Assembly: GCF_029269265.1 (NCBI RefSeq)
Contig: NZ_JARIXP010000002.1
Span: 421,469-485,468, forward strand
Source of the DNA: Rheinheimera sp. 1928-s
GTDB taxonomy: Bacteria > Pseudomonadota > Gammaproteobacteria > Enterobacterales > Alteromonadaceae
DNA: 64,000 nt
Reading direction: 5' to 3'
Numbering within the stretch: position 1 is the stretch's first letter; each line of letters opens with the position of its first letter. Made by a program: the position numbers and the translations under genes. Below the pieces are notes generated by a model. It worked only from the letters and a program-made list of their open reading frames with translations. It was not told the DNA's origin and ran no database searches. Shown here one piece after another: positions 26,787-35,946 of the stretch.

Positions 26787-27236
26787 ATGTTCAGTATTTC
26801 TGGTGCCACACAGTCGCTTGGACTGGATAGTCAGCTATTGAAATCCCCGTCCTTTGGCAAAGACAGGGTCTTTGTTGAAGACCCTTATGCCGACAAAGTC
26901 AGTTTGTCTGATGGACAACAAGAACCTGCTTTGACTTACATCCATCTGGCAAAAAGCAACAGCAGCTCTTTGTCTGAAGAACCAAGCAAACAAAATGAAG
27001 AGAATGAACAGCTAACAGATACAAGTCGGCTTGCCAACATGATGCAACAAGTGCTGGACGCCAAAATGGGTATAGACAGGAAAAAACTGGAAGAAATAGA
27101 AAAGAAAATTGAAGCTCTGCTCAGTAAAGAAGGCGAACTGACGGACGCTGAAAAAGCTCAGCTGGACATACTGCAAAAACAAAAAGAACAACTGATCAAA
27201 GAAAGTGCAAAAAAACTGACTGAAGAAGCAAGTTAA
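26787..27236 (+). CDS. Hypothetical coiled-coil protein, 149 residues
   Basis: Not recognised. There is no signal peptide or membrane span. The first 60 residues are polar and Ser-rich. From about residue 80 to 145 the chain is rich in Lys and Glu with heptad spacing (MQQVLDAKMGIDRKKLEEIE, then LTDAEKAQLDILQKQKEQLIKES), predicting a two-stranded coiled coil. AGGAG lies just before ATG 26787, which supports translation. The stop overlaps the convergent solute-binding gene by four bases. Confidence 0.65.
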   Translation: MFSISGATQSLGLDSQLLKSPSFGKDRVFVEDPYADKVSLSDGQQEPALTYIHLAKSNSSSLSEEPSKQNEENEQLTDTSRLANMMQQVLDAKMGIDRKKLEEIEKKIEALLSKEGELTDAEKAQLDILQKQKEQLIKESAKKLTEEAS

Positions 27237-27973
27237 TTCAACGATGGATTGTACTGCCGGGTTTGTTTTTGCAGCTGTGCAACCCGGCCAGAATCCTGCC
27301 ATTTTTGCAGCAACTGACTCACCTCTTGTTGCAACTTCTGATCAGTAAAGCCAATTTTATGCTCAGCTTTTGGAAACAAATCGAAACTTTTTACCTTATT
27401 TGCAGATAACCCTTTTTCAGCCCAGCGCCGATAAAACGTCACTTTATCCAGCACCAGCAACACAGTGCGCTGTTGCTGCAACAGATCAATGGCCTGATTG
27501 TGATCCACCACTTCCCTATAGGATGGTGAGCTTTGCATCGCCTGACTAAATTCGGTACCGAGAATTTTAGTCGCATTATGAAAACTGACCACTGAATAAC
27601 GGCTCATCTGCTGCACCTTCTGCAACGAGTCCGGAAAATCGGACAAGGCAAAAACCAAGTTATGAAACTCCAGATAAGGCTGACTATAAAACAGCCCTGC
27701 TAACTGCTCTTTACCTTGTCGTGCTGCCATATCCAGTTGCTTATTTTGTAACATGCGGCTTAATCTGGCGTGTGGCACAGCAACAAACTTTACCTTATAG
27801 CCAAGCTCAGCCAATAACTGACGAAACAATTCAGTTTCAAAATGAAGGGTATTGCCTTGTTTTTGCGGTGCAGCATTTTGACTCAGACCTACCCTCAACT
27901 CTGTTTGGACTGAGCTTGCATGGCAGGGCAAAGAACACAAAAGCACCACCAACCAGCTACTGATATTGTTCAT
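27233..27973 (-). CDS. Periplasmic solute-binding protein-like (SBP_bac_3 family)
   Basis: A 246-residue exported protein with a signal peptide cleaved after CHA (about residue 19). The remainder matches family 3 binding proteins for amino acids or related solutes: LRVGLSQNAAPQ..., FETELFRQLLAELGYKVKFV, LDMAARQGKEQLAGLFYSQPYLEF. No permease or ATPase is nearby, so it may act as a stand-alone sensor or be a degenerate relative. It is upstream of nothing on its strand; the patatin gene ends 15 bases before its start and may be co-transcribed with it. Confidence 0.75.
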   Translation of the reverse strand: MNNISSWLVVLLCSLPCHASSVQTELRVGLSQNAAPQKQGNTLHFETELFRQLLAELGYKVKFVAVPHARLSRMLQNKQLDMAARQGKEQLAGLFYSQPYLEFHNLVFALSDFPDSLQKVQQMSRYSVVSFHNATKILGTEFSQAMQSSPSYREVVDHNQAIDLLQQQRTVLLVLDKVTFYRRWAEKGLSANKVKSFDLFPKAEHKIGFTDQKLQQEVSQLLQKWQDSGRVAQLQKQTRQYNPSLN

Positions 27974-27987
27974 TATTCCGCCTCTGA

Positions 27988-30264
27988 TCAGAAATTGTGC
28001 CCCAAAGATAAGTAATAGCGATACGCCTTGCCATTCAGATCGTCTTCCGCCCGGCCATATCCGAGATAGACAGGACCAAAAGGACTATCCCAGCCAGCAA
28101 AAACACTGCTGGCCCAAATCCAGTCGGTTTCATTGGCAAGACGTTCAAGCTGGATCATATTGCCATGCACCAGGCCTTTTTCCAGTGAAGCGCCCAGATA
28201 AAAAGGCGAATTAATGATACTGAATCTGTTTTCACTCATTTTGTACAGGTACACCAGACTGCCAAACTTCACTTCACTGCCAAACAAATAGTTTTTTGGG
28301 TATCCGGACAGATTTAATAAGCCTCCCAGTGAAAATTGTTCCACAGCCACATTAGGGTCGCCGGGCGTATACTCTTCATGACGCCAGCGGGTTCGCAAAA
28401 TATGGCGCTCAAAAAAGCTGCGGGCAGCCAACACTTCAATGACATGACTACGACTGCGATTCGTCTGGCCCAGAGCTGTATCATCTAACCACTGCCAATT
28501 GGCACTAATGCGAAAACCTCTACTTGGAAAAGCCGGATTATCCAGTCGATCCCAGACAAAATCCAGCACAGGCCCTTCACGCTGATACTCCAGCTTGCTA
28601 AAACCCAACTCGTCCACCCCGGACACCGGAATACGAAAGTAGCCATTCTTGTCAGTCCAGCCAGAACTGAGTCGGGCATGATCAGACAAGTTCCAGCCCG
28701 CTTTCGCCGTCAATGTGGTTTCTTTATTAGATAAGTCGCCTAAGGATAACCCTTCAGTATCTTCCAAAGCCAAAATAGTGGTATCGCGCATTATTTGTGC
28801 GCTGACAAAAGTGGCAGGTGTAAAAACGGGCCAATACAATTCTGAACTAATGAGCTTATCTGTACCCAGCGCCAGTTCATTGTGCCATTCGGCCCCTAAC
28901 TCAGAAATGTTAGTGTAGGTATAGGAAGCAGCCAGTTGGTAATATCTGTTATTGCGGAAATCATCTTCCATAGTAAAACGGAAATTCAGATAACCAGGCC
29001 CCCAGTCTTTTTCCACGGCCCGAACTTTTAAGGTGGTATCTTCACCTTGTGAATTTTGCTCCAGTTGCAAAGACACCCGCTCCAGCGTATCGACGCCATA
29101 CACCTGCCTCAAACCTTCTTTGAGTTTTTTACTGTTGTAATTTTGGCCTTCTTTTAATGCCAGCCTGTGCAATATGACCTGATCAGATAACAAGCTTTGA
29201 TTATCCAGCTCAATGCGATCTACCCGAATGCTGGTCGCTTGCTTTGCTCTGTGAGCTGCCAGCCAATCCGGAAAATGCTCTGGATAGGAAAAACTGGCCA
29301 GTGCAGCAGCTTGCTGTTGTGCACTGACACGACCCGCGTCGATGGAGGCAGGCAACTGTTCAAAATCCAGAGTGCCAATTTTTGCCACGTCCGGATTGAG
29401 CAGCAGATCCTCAGATCCTAACAAAGCAATCTGTTGGTCGACCACCTGACGCACCAAAAAATTGGTTAACTGATCAGTCACGGCAAAAGCTGAATCCAGC
29501 TGTTCTTTAGTTAGCAGGGGCGCATCTATAGCGACAGCTATCACTCTGTCGGCGCCTAAATCTTTAGCAATGCTGACAGGTAAGTTATTCGCCACGCCAC
29601 CATCTACCAGCACCCGGCCGTTAAGTTCCATAGGCCGCACTACTCCTGGGATCGACATAGAAGCCTGCACAGCCTGCAATAAGCTACCCTGACTCATCAC
29701 CACAGTTTCTCTGTTGGTTAAATCTGCAGCCACGGCACGAAAAGGGATAGGCAACTGGTCAAAATGACTATGATTTAACTGAGCTCCATAGGCCTCCAGA
29801 ATCAGTTCCGCCATAGCCTGACCTAACAACACGCCTTTAGGAATTTTTACGCCTGAACTGTCCAATCCAAGACCCAGCCGGATTGGATAATGGTCTTGTT
29901 GCTGTTTGCGTCGCACCGGCATTTCATCACGATGCACTTTATCGCGAAAACCTGTACTCCACTCCAAATGATCGAGGATAGACTGGATTTCATCCGGACT
30001 ATGACCTGTTGCATACAGGCCGCCAATAAAGGCTCCTATGCTGGTGCCTACGATCAGATCTATAGGTATGCCTTGTTGTTCCAGTTGCCGGATCACACCA
30101 AGGTGAGCGCCGCCACGGGCACCACCGCCCCCCAGAACTAAAGCGATACAAGGCCGGTTTTTTACTCTGGCGCAAGGCTCCTGCCCTGTGGCTTCAGACT
30201 CTGCGGCAAGCACAAATTCGCTGAACAACAGCGCAACAAACCACAGTCCCCATTTTGCCCTCAT
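27988..30264 (-). CDS. PlpD-type patatin phospholipase with POTRA and outer-membrane barrel (type Vd secretion)
   Basis: A 758-residue outer-membrane protein. A signal peptide (to about residue 20) is followed by a patatin domain (about 38-310) with oxyanion loop GGGGARGGAHLG, nucleophile GTSIG and the Asp of LVDGGVANNLP. A single POTRA domain (about 340-420) and a 16-strand-like bacterial surface antigen barrel end with the aromatic YLSLGHNF. This is the layout of P. aeruginosa PlpD and F. nucleatum FplA, where the barrel exports the lipase. GAGGAG precedes ATG 30264. Host or prey lipids are possible substrates; that is inference. Confidence 0.92.
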   Translation of the reverse strand: MRAKWGLWFVALLFSEFVLAAESEATGQEPCARVKNRPCIALVLGGGGARGGAHLGVIRQLEQQGIPIDLIVGTSIGAFIGGLYATGHSPDEIQSILDHLEWSTGFRDKVHRDEMPVRRKQQQDHYPIRLGLGLDSSGVKIPKGVLLGQAMAELILEAYGAQLNHSHFDQLPIPFRAVAADLTNRETVVMSQGSLLQAVQASMSIPGVVRPMELNGRVLVDGGVANNLPVSIAKDLGADRVIAVAIDAPLLTKEQLDSAFAVTDQLTNFLVRQVVDQQIALLGSEDLLLNPDVAKIGTLDFEQLPASIDAGRVSAQQQAAALASFSYPEHFPDWLAAHRAKQATSIRVDRIELDNQSLLSDQVILHRLALKEGQNYNSKKLKEGLRQVYGVDTLERVSLQLEQNSQGEDTTLKVRAVEKDWGPGYLNFRFTMEDDFRNNRYYQLAASYTYTNISELGAEWHNELALGTDKLISSELYWPVFTPATFVSAQIMRDTTILALEDTEGLSLGDLSNKETTLTAKAGWNLSDHARLSSGWTDKNGYFRIPVSGVDELGFSKLEYQREGPVLDFVWDRLDNPAFPSRGFRISANWQWLDDTALGQTNRSRSHVIEVLAARSFFERHILRTRWRHEEYTPGDPNVAVEQFSLGGLLNLSGYPKNYLFGSEVKFGSLVYLYKMSENRFSIINSPFYLGASLEKGLVHGNMIQLERLANETDWIWASSVFAGWDSPFGPVYLGYGRAEDDLNGKAYRYYLSLGHNF

Positions 30265-30516
30265 CCGCAGCTCCTCTGTTTAACTCATCCATTACTAACA
30301 ATAGTATTAAATACGAAGTTGAAAAGTCAGGTTTTTTTCTGGTTTTGCCGCTTTAGAGTTGAGTCCTTTCTGAGTTGTTGCTAAGGTTTCATCACGGCAG
30401 CATTGGCGTTCACTATTGAGAGCATTAGTGTTGTAGCTGCCGATATCCTGACACTCAAATTTTCCTTTATTATCTACTATGACAGCATTCACTATTTGCT
30501 GCCACAACGAGGTCAA

Positions 30517-32847
30517 ATGTTCGATTCATTGCGTAGTCGCCTGGTGATATCGCTTGTTAGTCTGTTAACCATTCTGGCTTTAGCCAGTGGTTTAGCCACT
30601 TTAAATGCGATGAAAAAAGACAGTGAACAACAAGCCCAACAAGTATTAAGGGTTGCAGCTAACGTATTTATACAGGCGCTGGAGAACAGAGCCAGCCAGC
30701 TCACTAATTCTGTCAGTATTCTGGCCAGCGACTTCGGATTTCGCCGTGCTGTAGCCACTGCTGAGCAAGAAACTATTTTGTCTGTACTTGAGAATCATGG
30801 CAGCAGAGTCAATGCCGATCTGGTGCTGCTGCTATCTCCAGCGGGGGACTTACTTACCAGCACCAGCACAGATTTAACAAATGCAGATGTAAAGCCAGTA
30901 TTTTTACAGAGCAAAGGCAATCAGTCCGGCACTGTCAACGATATTCTGGTATTAGCAGGTAGTTCCTACCAATTGGTACTTGTCCCTGTCAGAGCACCGC
31001 AAACCATAGCCTGGGTTGGCATGGGGTTCAGTTTAAACAAAGAACTGGCCGAGCAAATTAAAGGTATCACAGATCTGGATATCAGCTTTACGACCAACAG
31101 TGACAAGGGAAATCAAACCTTACACTCCACCTTAGACAGCATGACACAACAAAGCTTGTTACCTTTATTGCCTAATCTGGCGGACACAAAGCAACAACCT
31201 TTTAGCAGCAACGAAGACCAGTTTTTATCTTTGGCTTTAGCCCTGGACCAACAGCAATTGCTTTGGGCTGTATTGCATTATCCAAGTGCACGCTGGCAAG
31301 AAAGTTACCAGCAGATCCGTCAGCAACTGCTGGTCATTTTTGGTTTGAGCTTAACCCTGGCACTGCTGTTGGCTTTTGTGATAGCCCGCAGTATTACTCA
31401 GCCTTTACGATTATTGTCCGACTTTGCCAGCCAGATAGGTCAGGGTCTGACGACCAAGGATTTACCTGCAGCCAAAGGTGAAATAGGTTTGCTGGGAAAT
31501 ACCTTACAAAAGATGCAGCTGGATATCCGCAGCCGGGAAGCGGAGCTGCTGTATCAGGCTGAACATGATTCCCTGACAGGTTTAAAAAACCGCGGCGCAG
31601 CCGAGCGTAAGCTGGCCGAACTGCTGCCCACTGAGGATGTGGGTTTATTGCTGCTGAATATAAAAAATTTCCGCCATATTAATGATGCTTTAGGTTTCGC
31701 CAATGGGGATTCCTTATTGCAACAAATGGCGCAGCGTCTGAATCAACTCAATCCCACGCCGTTGCTGGTTGCCCGCTTAGGTGGAGATGAATTTTTATTG
31801 CTGTACAACCAGCATATTTCTGCCCCGCAATTAGAACAATTAAGGCAGCAACTGCATTCAGGGTATTTATTGGCCGATTCGTCTTTGAGCTTACAGGTGT
31901 CCCTTGGCGCTTATAATATTGCCCCCGGCAGCGTACATGCCAATGATGCCATTCGACGACTGGATATTGCGTTAAGCCATGCCAAACAACAGCCTGGAAT
32001 GATCGCTTTTTATCAGCAAGGTCAGGATGAAAGCCATCAGCGCGAATTGACCATTTTGCGAGACTTACCAGCTGCCTTGCAGCAAAACCAGCTCTTTGTG
32101 GTGTATCAGCCCAAAGTGGAGCTGGGTCAAAGAAAGTGCAGTTCTGCCGAAGCATTAATTCGCTGGGTTCACCCTGAGCTGGGTTTTGTGCCACCAGATG
32201 AATTTATTAAACTCGCTGAACACTCAGGCAATATAGCCCTGGTGACAGAGTGGATGCTCAACACTGTGGTTGCTCAATTAGCCCTTTGGTATCAACAGGG
32301 GAAACGTATTACTGTGGCCGTTAACCTGTCGGCCCATGACTTAACCAACCCACAGTTACCTGCGGACATTGCCGCCCTTTTGCAACGCTATCAACTGCCC
32401 TCGTCAGTGTTAGCACTCGAAGTGACAGAAGGTGCAGTGATGCAGGATCCAAAACAAGTGATCCAGATTTTAACCCAACTGCGTGATATGGGTATCGAGC
32501 TGGCGATTGATGACTTTGGTACAGGCCAGTCGTCCTTAGCCTATTTAAAGCAGTTGCCGGTGCATGAAGTAAAAATCGACCGGGCTTTTATTAAAGACAT
32601 TGAACACAATCAGAATGATGCTTTAATTGTCAGCGCCACCACGCAACTGGCTCATAGCTTAGGTTTAAAAGTAACAGCTGAAGGTTTGGAGAACAGAGCA
32701 GGACTTGCAAAGCTGCAGCAATATCAGTGTGATAAGGTGCAGGGCTATTTTTTCTCTAAACCTTTAACTTCAGAAGTTTTCAGCGAATGGCTTCAACAGT
32801 TTGCTGAACAGAATTCTCAATGGTTTGAACAAGAAGTAACTGAATGA
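30517..32847 (+). CDS. Membrane GGDEF-EAL protein, cyclic-di-GMP synthesis and breakdown
   Basis: 776 residues. Two membrane helices (about 10-30 and 270-295) frame a periplasmic sensor, followed by HAMP (about 295-345), a GGDEF domain (about 360-515) with intact ARLGGDEF, and an EAL domain (about 525-770) with intact AEALIRW, NLSAHDL, DDFGTGQSS and AEGLEN. Both halves look active. The frame opens at 30403, but GAGG before ATG 30517 and the transmembrane start MFDSLRSRLVISL favour the latter. It overlaps the next gene by ATGA, opening a four-gene run with DUF3034, globin and dehydrogenase. Confidence 0.93.
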   Translation: MFDSLRSRLVISLVSLLTILALASGLATLNAMKKDSEQQAQQVLRVAANVFIQALENRASQLTNSVSILASDFGFRRAVATAEQETILSVLENHGSRVNADLVLLLSPAGDLLTSTSTDLTNADVKPVFLQSKGNQSGTVNDILVLAGSSYQLVLVPVRAPQTIAWVGMGFSLNKELAEQIKGITDLDISFTTNSDKGNQTLHSTLDSMTQQSLLPLLPNLADTKQQPFSSNEDQFLSLALALDQQQLLWAVLHYPSARWQESYQQIRQQLLVIFGLSLTLALLLAFVIARSITQPLRLLSDFASQIGQGLTTKDLPAAKGEIGLLGNTLQKMQLDIRSREAELLYQAEHDSLTGLKNRGAAERKLAELLPTEDVGLLLLNIKNFRHINDALGFANGDSLLQQMAQRLNQLNPTPLLVARLGGDEFLLLYNQHISAPQLEQLRQQLHSGYLLADSSLSLQVSLGAYNIAPGSVHANDAIRRLDIALSHAKQQPGMIAFYQQGQDESHQRELTILRDLPAALQQNQLFVVYQPKVELGQRKCSSAEALIRWVHPELGFVPPDEFIKLAEHSGNIALVTEWMLNTVVAQLALWYQQGKRITVAVNLSAHDLTNPQLPADIAALLQRYQLPSSVLALEVTEGAVMQDPKQVIQILTQLRDMGIELAIDDFGTGQSSLAYLKQLPVHEVKIDRAFIKDIEHNQNDALIVSATTQLAHSLGLKVTAEGLENRAGLAKLQQYQCDKVQGYFFSKPLTSEVFSEWLQQFAEQNSQWFEQEVTE

Positions 32848-33671
32848 AAAAAATTTTAGTGGTGCTGTGTTTAGCAGTAGCCAGCAGCAACCTGATGGCA
32901 GGATCCAAAGTTATAGCCACCGGAGGGGCGACAAACATCGAAGGCAATTCAGGCGGAGGCATAGTGCCATGGGCCACTATCAACGGCTACAGCAGCAGTG
33001 ACGAGTGGTCAGTCACTACCTTTGCCGCCCGGGTGGGTGTGGATGATTTTACGCTGGATAGTTATGGTGTGGGTGCCAGTTTCAACAACCAGTGGGAACT
33101 GTCTTTTGCCCGACAAAAGCTCGGTCTCGACACTATAGGCGGTGAGCTGCGTCAGGACGTTCTGGGCATCAAATACAAAGTGGCAGGTGAGTTATTGTAT
33201 ACGGCTATGCCACAAATCAGTCTGGGTGTGCAATTTAAGAAAAACCGCGACTTTGCTTTACCTGCGGCTGTAGGCGCTGGTGATGATTCTGGCTATGAGT
33301 TTTATGTTGCCGCCACTAAAGTGTTTTTTGATGCCATAGCGGGCCGTAACCTGTTACTTAATACGACAGTGCGTTCAACAGAGGCACATCAAACCGGCTT
33401 GTTAGGTTTTGGCGGTCAGGGGGTTACTCGTAAACTGATGTTTGAAAGCTCAGCGGTGCTGCTGCTGAATTACAATCTGGCTGTTGGCGCTGAATTTAAG
33501 CAAAAACCCAATCAGCTGGGTTTTGCTGACGAGCAACACTGGCGGGATTTATTTGCTGCCTGGTTTATTAATAAAAATGCATCTGTGGTTTTGGGTTATG
33601 TCGACTTAGGTGACATAGCGGGCCTCACAGAACAAACCGGCTTTTATCTATCAGTGGAGGGCACATGGTGA
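32844..33671 (+). CDS. DUF3034 exported outer-membrane-barrel-like protein
   Basis: A 275-residue exported protein. Signal peptide ends near LMAGSK (residue 19). The mature part is Gly-rich with alternating hydrophobic residues and aromatic ends (ATGGATNIEGNSGGGIVPWA, TNGY-like INGYSSSDEWSVT), which fits a small barrel; DUF3034 is the best match from memory. Function unknown. It is coupled on both sides: ATGA overlap with the GGDEF-EAL gene and a seven-base overlap with the globin gene. Confidence 0.82.
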   Translation: MKKILVVLCLAVASSNLMAGSKVIATGGATNIEGNSGGGIVPWATINGYSSSDEWSVTTFAARVGVDDFTLDSYGVGASFNNQWELSFARQKLGLDTIGGELRQDVLGIKYKVAGELLYTAMPQISLGVQFKKNRDFALPAAVGAGDDSGYEFYVAATKVFFDAIAGRNLLLNTTVRSTEAHQTGLLGFGGQGVTRKLMFESSAVLLLNYNLAVGAEFKQKPNQLGFADEQHWRDLFAAWFINKNASVVLGYVDLGDIAGLTEQTGFYLSVEGTW

Positions 33672-34081
33672 AGTACCTGCTGCTAATCGCGACCTTGGTC
33701 TTAACCGCCTGCCAGCAAAAACCAGAAACTACTTTGTACCAACGTTTAGGTGCAGAAGCAGGCGTTGAAAAAATTGTCGATAGCGTTTTGTATGGCATCG
33801 AGCACGACCAAAGCATAGTGCATCATTTTGCAGACACCGATATCCCCAGATTTCGACGTTTGTTGATAGAGCAGTTTTGCGAACTCTCGGGAGGTCCCTG
33901 CACATACACAGGCGTTTCTATGCAGGAAAGCCACACAGGTTTTCAGATCACTCAGGCGCACTTTGATGCACTGGTCAATCATTTAATTACAGCTATGCAG
34001 CAACAACAGGTTCCTGTTGCAGCACAAAATGAATTTCTGGCGATGTTAGCGCCTATGTATAAAGATGTGGTGTATCGCTGA
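33665..34081 (+). CDS. Truncated haemoglobin (group I) with lipoprotein signal
   Basis: 138 residues. The first 16 are a lipoprotein signal with lipobox LTAC (Cys 16), which is uncommon for this family. The rest is a 2-over-2 globin of TrHbN type: TLYQRLGAEAGVEKIVDSV, then GPCTYTGVSMQESHTGFQIT, where H90 fits the proximal haem ligand, then HFDALVNHLITAM. It would bind O2, NO or both at the envelope. Overlap with DUF3034 and two-base spacing to the next gene show a shared transcript with the cyclic-di-GMP enzyme. Confidence 0.87.
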   Translation: MVKYLLLIATLVLTACQQKPETTLYQRLGAEAGVEKIVDSVLYGIEHDQSIVHHFADTDIPRFRRLLIEQFCELSGGPCTYTGVSMQESHTGFQITQAHFDALVNHLITAMQQQQVPVAAQNEFLAMLAPMYKDVVYR

Positions 34082-34083
34082 TC

Positions 34084-35034
34084 ATGACTAAAGTCGTTTT
34101 TCTTGATGCAGCCACTATGGCTGAAACCGATTTGAGTCCGCTCCGGTTAGCTGATGTCAGTTTAAACCTCTATCCCCAAACCAGCGCTGAGCAATTACTT
34201 GTTCATGCAGGCGGAGCGCAGGTCGTCATCAGTAATAAGGTGCCGCTGGATGCGAAAGCTATAGCGGCTTTGCCTGAACTGCGCTGTATTCTGGTTGCAG
34301 CTACAGGTGTGAATATGGTCGATTTAGTTGCAGCCAAGGCAGCAGGCATAGTGGTTTGTAATGCTCAGGGGTATGCCGGTACTGCAGTGCCCCAGCAGGT
34401 CTTTGCCTTATTGTTGCAACTGACCAACCATATTCAGTCTTATCATCAGGCAGTACAACAAGAGGCCTGGAGTCAAAGTTCGCAGTTTTGCCTGCACCTG
34501 CAACCTATAGAAGAACTGGCGGATAAAACCATGACTCTGGTGGGATACGGTGATTTAGGTCAGGCCACGGCTCGTCTGGCAGCAGCTTTTGGTATGAAAG
34601 TACTGCTAGCTGAACGACCTGATGCCACAGAAATTCGCACAGGCCGAACTCCCTTTGAAAGCGCAGTGCGCCAGGCCGATGTGTTGTCTTTACATTGCCC
34701 GCTCACTGCGGCCACCGAAAAACTGATCAACGCAAAAACCTTAAGCTGGATGAAACCCACTGCATTGCTGATTAACACCTCACGAGGTGGGCTGATTGAT
34801 GAATCGGCGCTGGCGGACGCTTTAATAAATGGCCGCCTGGCCGGAGCAGCTTTGGATGTATTAAGCATTGAGCCACCACCTGTCAGCCACCCGCTGCTTA
34901 GCCAGCCCATTCCTAATCTGATTGTGACCCCTCATGTCGCCTGGGCCAGTCGTCAGGCGATGCAACGTCTGGTGGGGCAACTGTCGGAAAACCTGCAAGC
35001 CTTTATTCGTCAGCAACCTGTTCGTCAGGTGTAA
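34084..35034 (+). CDS. NAD(P)-dependent D-2-hydroxyacid dehydrogenase (hydroxypyruvate/glyoxylate reductase-like)
   Basis: 316 residues. Catalytic domain about 1-100 and 290-316; Rossmann domain between, with LVGYGDLGQATARLAAAFGM as nucleotide loop. Active-site Arg in LINTSRGGLIDE, Glu in the DVLSIEPP segment and His in TPHVAWAS are present. The sequence suits the glycerate dehydrogenase group, which reduces hydroxypyruvate to D-glycerate. It starts two bases after the globin stop. The convergent gene at 35003 is a glycerate kinase, which supports the substrate. Confidence 0.85.
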   Translation: MTKVVFLDAATMAETDLSPLRLADVSLNLYPQTSAEQLLVHAGGAQVVISNKVPLDAKAIAALPELRCILVAATGVNMVDLVAAKAAGIVVCNAQGYAGTAVPQQVFALLLQLTNHIQSYHQAVQQEAWSQSSQFCLHLQPIEELADKTMTLVGYGDLGQATARLAAAFGMKVLLAERPDATEIRTGRTPFESAVRQADVLSLHCPLTAATEKLINAKTLSWMKPTALLINTSRGGLIDESALADALINGRLAGAALDVLSIEPPPVSHPLLSQPIPNLIVTPHVAWASRQAMQRLVGQLSENLQAFIRQQPVRQV

Positions 35035-35866
35035 GACGGATAAAGTGATGTTGCGAGTCTAAATCCAGAATAAAATCTGCACACTGCGGTAGCTGTCGCC
35101 AACTCTGTTGCGTCAAACGCTGGAAGTACAACATAAAGCCTTCAAGTTGTGCAGGGCTTTTTCCTAAGCCCTGCTGCTGCAGAACTTGTTCCTGCCAGGA
35201 TCGCCAGCGACAAACCGCCTGCCAGTCCGGCGCATTCAGCCAAACCAGCTGGTCCAACTCTTGCCAAACAAGTTGATAATCGCCATTTAGTTGTTGGTTA
35301 ACCTGACGCCGCCATACCGCATCAGAGTCCTGCTGTTGTTCCAGTGCATTGATAGGCTGCAGCAGTTCATGATCCGGCTGTGGTTTCAGCCCAACACACC
35401 AGCCTTCAACAATCAACAATCGCGCCCCTGTTACTGGCGCTGCTGCTGCAGCTTTGTCTTGCCCTTTATCATAACGACGCCAGTGCTGAGCTTCGCCCGC
35501 TTTGAAATTTTGTAACTGGGACAACAGCAGTGCTATATCGTGGCTGCCAGGAACGCCACGCTCAGCAAAAAGTGGATGCCAGAGCCTGGCTCGTTTTAGC
35601 CTTAGGTCAGGTTCAAGGTAATAATCATCTAAAGACACCACATCAGCCTGAACACCTAATCCTGACCATAATTTTTGCAAAGCTGCGGCCAGACTGCTTT
35701 TTCCACTGCCCTGAGCGCCACTGATGCCTATAATCAAAGGCTGTGACGGTTGAAGCTGACTTAATCTACTGAGTTGTTTATTTATAGAGTCCAGCTTCAT
35801 CAGTTGAGCTTTCAGGCTATAAAAAAGCCAGTGTCTCAGCCATAAATTGCTAACATTTTCAGTCAC
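35003..35866 (-). CDS. P-loop kinase resembling plant-type D-glycerate 3-kinase
   Basis: 287 residues. Walker A is GAQGSGKS (about 50-57). SLDDYYLEPDLRLKRAR, HPLFAERGVPGSHDIALL, RYDKGQDKA and IVEGWCVGLKP follow the plant-type glycerate kinase pattern (uridine-kinase-like fold). It would phosphorylate D-glycerate to 3-phosphoglycerate. The GTG start at 35866 has AGGTG at good spacing; ATG 35800 lacks one. Its last 32 bases overlap the convergent dehydrogenase, making a neat enzyme pair with complementary steps. Confidence 0.82.
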   Translation of the reverse strand: MTENVSNLWLRHWLFYSLKAQLMKLDSINKQLSRLSQLQPSQPLIIGISGAQGSGKSSLAAALQKLWSGLGVQADVVSLDDYYLEPDLRLKRARLWHPLFAERGVPGSHDIALLLSQLQNFKAGEAQHWRRYDKGQDKAAAAAPVTGARLLIVEGWCVGLKPQPDHELLQPINALEQQQDSDAVWRRQVNQQLNGDYQLVWQELDQLVWLNAPDWQAVCRWRSWQEQVLQQQGLGKSPAQLEGFMLYFQRLTQQSWRQLPQCADFILDLDSQHHFIRLTPDEQVADE

Positions 35867-35946
35867 TAAGCACCTCGTCGTTTTGGTCTGGCTGTCTGAT
35901 TTTCTTTCAGTTACACTGCGTTGTCTATTTTTTGGAGTACGTCCGC

